6,889 bases of DNA from J088 sp003695505 [NCBI: Candidatus Dadabacteria bacterium] (GTDB taxonomy: Bacteria; J088): contig RFIY01000130.1 of NCBI GenBank assembly GCA_003695505.1, positions 1 to 6,889 on the forward strand, in the 5' to 3' direction. Shown here in pieces: positions 5,867 to 6,889 of this stretch (positions are counted from its first letter, which is position 1; each line of letters starts with the position of its first letter). The notes beneath the pieces were generated by a model that ran no database searches, was not told where the DNA came from, and was given only the letters and a program-made list of their open reading frames with translations. A program made the position numbers and the translations under genes.

Positions 5867-6889
5867 CTATTTCTGCTTGCGCACCAGAATTCGTTTGGCC
5901 TGGGTCGCGATGTTGTTGCTGACCGATTTCGACCGTGCAATGCGTTTCAGATCCGCGTCGCGCAACTGCGGCAGTAACTGCATTGCGATCTGCACCGGTG
6001 TTTTGGGATTCTCGACCAGCGCCACTTTGACATTGTAGCTTTTCATGAATTTCCGGTCGCGGGCGATGGTGCGGAGCATGTCGTCGCGGACCGACTTGGA
6101 CTTGGCGATGGCCAGAATCTCCTTGTCGCTGATGCGCGGGTTTTTTAGCACCATCGAGGATACGATCTTGTTCGGGTCGATCACCAGCAGCGAGCGTGCT
6201 TCCTTGCCGCCCATCAGCGCAAGTTTGATCTTTTGCGGTACCGTCATTTGCTGCAGGGCCTTGCGCAGGTTGCTCATGTCGATCTCGTCCTCGGCCTCGC
6301 CGGCGGCAGACGCGATCAGTTTTTCGGCCTCTTCTTCGTCGGAGACTTCGTCATCGTCGCTACTGATGAGTTCGTCGACGACCGGATCCGCTTCACTCGC
6401 GCCGTCCAGGCTCGCGGATTCAGCCGCGTCGAGCGCCTCCTTGTCATAGTCGTCGCTCTGTTCGAGTTCCTCCCGTGTCGCCAACCCCTGCTGCATCAAC
6501 AGTTTTCCGGCATAGGCGCGGCTGAAAAACTCTTCGAGGCGGGCCTTCATGGCCGGGCCCAGTGACGTGTTTTCGAGCAATGCCTCGACGAGCCTCACTT
6601 CGCGCAGCATGGCGGTCTGGTTGCCGACAAGAATTTCGAGCAGATCCGTGTCGTCCTCTGTTCGGGCGATTTCCACCAGGACGTCGTCGGGTACGGCTGG
6701 ATTGAGAATCAGCGCTTCGCGTTCGGCGCGATTCAGGTTGCCGTGGCGCGCCAGCACCCGAAACACGGGTGGGGCCAGACGCGCCTGTATCGCGCCCAGT
6801 CGAACATTGGCTGGCAGGTCGAGCAGTGTCTTTCGCGCCTGCTCGCGAATGGTGGCGTCGGGTTCCCGGGCGATCAGCACGGCCAGGGC
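5867..6889 (-). CDS. Conserved-type helical-repeat (LRV/HEAT-like) protein with acidic linker, 5' end missing
   Basis: The frame is open from the right edge to a TAG stop at 5867-5869, giving 340 visible residues; the true start lies outside the window, and the GTG at 6880 is only an internal codon. Numbering from the first visible residue, 1-135 are helical with a unit NPAVPDDVLVEIA (63-75). Residues 140-206 form a very acidic stretch (including SSDDDEVSDEEEAE). Residues 207-340 are basic and helical, with units at NPRISDKEILAIAKSKSV (250-267) and NPKTPVQIAMQLL (294-306); IAKSKSV and IARSKSV recur about 56 residues apart. The N-P-x-[TIV]-[PS]-x-x-x-[LI]-x-x-[LI]-A pattern resembles leucine-rich-repeat variant or HEAT-like solenoids, which bind proteins. 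There is no catalytic motif or membrane segment in view, so it is probably cytoplasmic. The gene ends 29 bases before the MglA-like GTPase gene in the same direction, which suggests a shared transcript and possibly a shared process. The exact function is not recognised. Confidence 0.88.
   Translation of the reverse strand, partial: ALAVLIAREPDATIREQARKTLLDLPANVRLGAIQARLAPPVFRVLARHGNLNRAEREALILNPAVPDDVLVEIARTEDDTDLLEILVGNQTAMLREVRLVEALLENTSLGPAMKARLEEFFSRAYAGKLLMQQGLATREELEQSDDYDKEALDAAESASLDGASEADPVVDELISSDDDEVSDEEEAEKLIASAAGEAEDEIDMSNLRKALQQMTVPQKIKLALMGGKEARSLLVIDPNKIVSSMVLKNPRISDKEILAIAKSKSVRDDMLRTIARDRKFMKSYNVKVALVENPKTPVQIAMQLLPQLRDADLKRIARSKSVSNNIATQAKRILVRKQK
6272..6472 (-). other. Acidic low-complexity linker within the repeat protein
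   Basis: This encodes about residues 140-206 of the helical-repeat protein. It is dominated by Asp, Glu, Ser and Ala (for example DDYDKEALDAAESASLDG and SSDDDEVSDEEEAEKL), with no aromatic residue apart from one Tyr near its start. It separates an N-terminal helical-repeat part from a basic C-terminal one (many Lys/Arg, ending RKQK). The opposite charge of linker and C-terminal domain could allow intramolecular contact; this is inference from composition only. Confidence 0.7.

Noticed and set aside
5142-6038. 298-residue plus-strand open frame opposite the GTPase gene
   Set aside because: It runs antisense to a clear MglA gene and into the neighbouring gene, has no recognisable motif, and is the kind of shadow frame expected in GC-rich DNA.
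6878-6880. GTG at 6880 as start of the minus-strand repeat protein
   Set aside because: The frame continues open to the right edge and no ribosome binding site can be judged in the nine remaining bases; the helical repeat appears to begin before this codon.
1-6889. Mobile element, defence system, CRISPR array or RNA gene
   Set aside because: I found no transposase or recombinase motifs, regularly spaced direct repeats, terminal inverted repeats, or tRNA/rRNA-like segments; coding sequence covers nearly the whole window.

Overview
The window holds three protein genes and almost no non-coding DNA. A very large plus-strand gene, cut off at the left edge, fills positions 3-4904. Two minus-strand genes fill the rest: an MglA-type small GTPase (4965-5837) and, upstream of it in the same direction, a helical-repeat protein cut off at the right edge (5867-6889). 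The plus-strand gene and the GTPase gene converge, with 60 bases between their stop codons. I see no tRNA, rRNA, CRISPR array, insertion sequence, attachment site or origin.

The DNA is GC-rich with a strong G/C preference at third codon positions. The GTPase closely resembles the MglA polarity/motility switch of Myxococcus xanthus, including the residues that define that family. Together with a giant Ig/propeller surface protein, this suggests a deltaproteobacterial-type organism (Myxococcota, Desulfobacterota or a relative). That is an inference: MglA-like GTPases also occur in other phyla, and I cannot name a genus.

Left region (3-4904): at least 1633 residues of a probably exported protein. 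It has about six tandem Ig-like repeats of 89-96 residues, each ending in a D-x-x-x-P linker and carrying a D-G-x-x-x-V-x-x-R-F-x-D-x-x-G-N signature. A fibronectin-III-like module follows, then about 1000 residues of LVIVD-like beta-propeller blades (roughly 18-20 blade-closing strands). No membrane segment or sorting signal is visible at the C-terminus. The N-terminus, where a signal peptide would be, lies outside the window.

Right region (4965-6889, minus strand): the partial repeat protein has NP-containing helical repeats resembling the leucine-rich-repeat variant/HEAT type at both ends, split by a very acidic linker. Twenty-nine bases downstream begins the GTPase gene. Its G-domain is standard MglA length (about 195 residues), followed by a Pro/Ala-rich linker and a short beta-rich tail not found in classical MglA. 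The short spacing suggests co-transcription, so the repeat protein is a reasonable candidate partner or scaffold for the GTPase. No MglB/Roadblock GAP gene lies inside the window. I see no functional link between the giant surface protein and the GTPase pair beyond adjacency.
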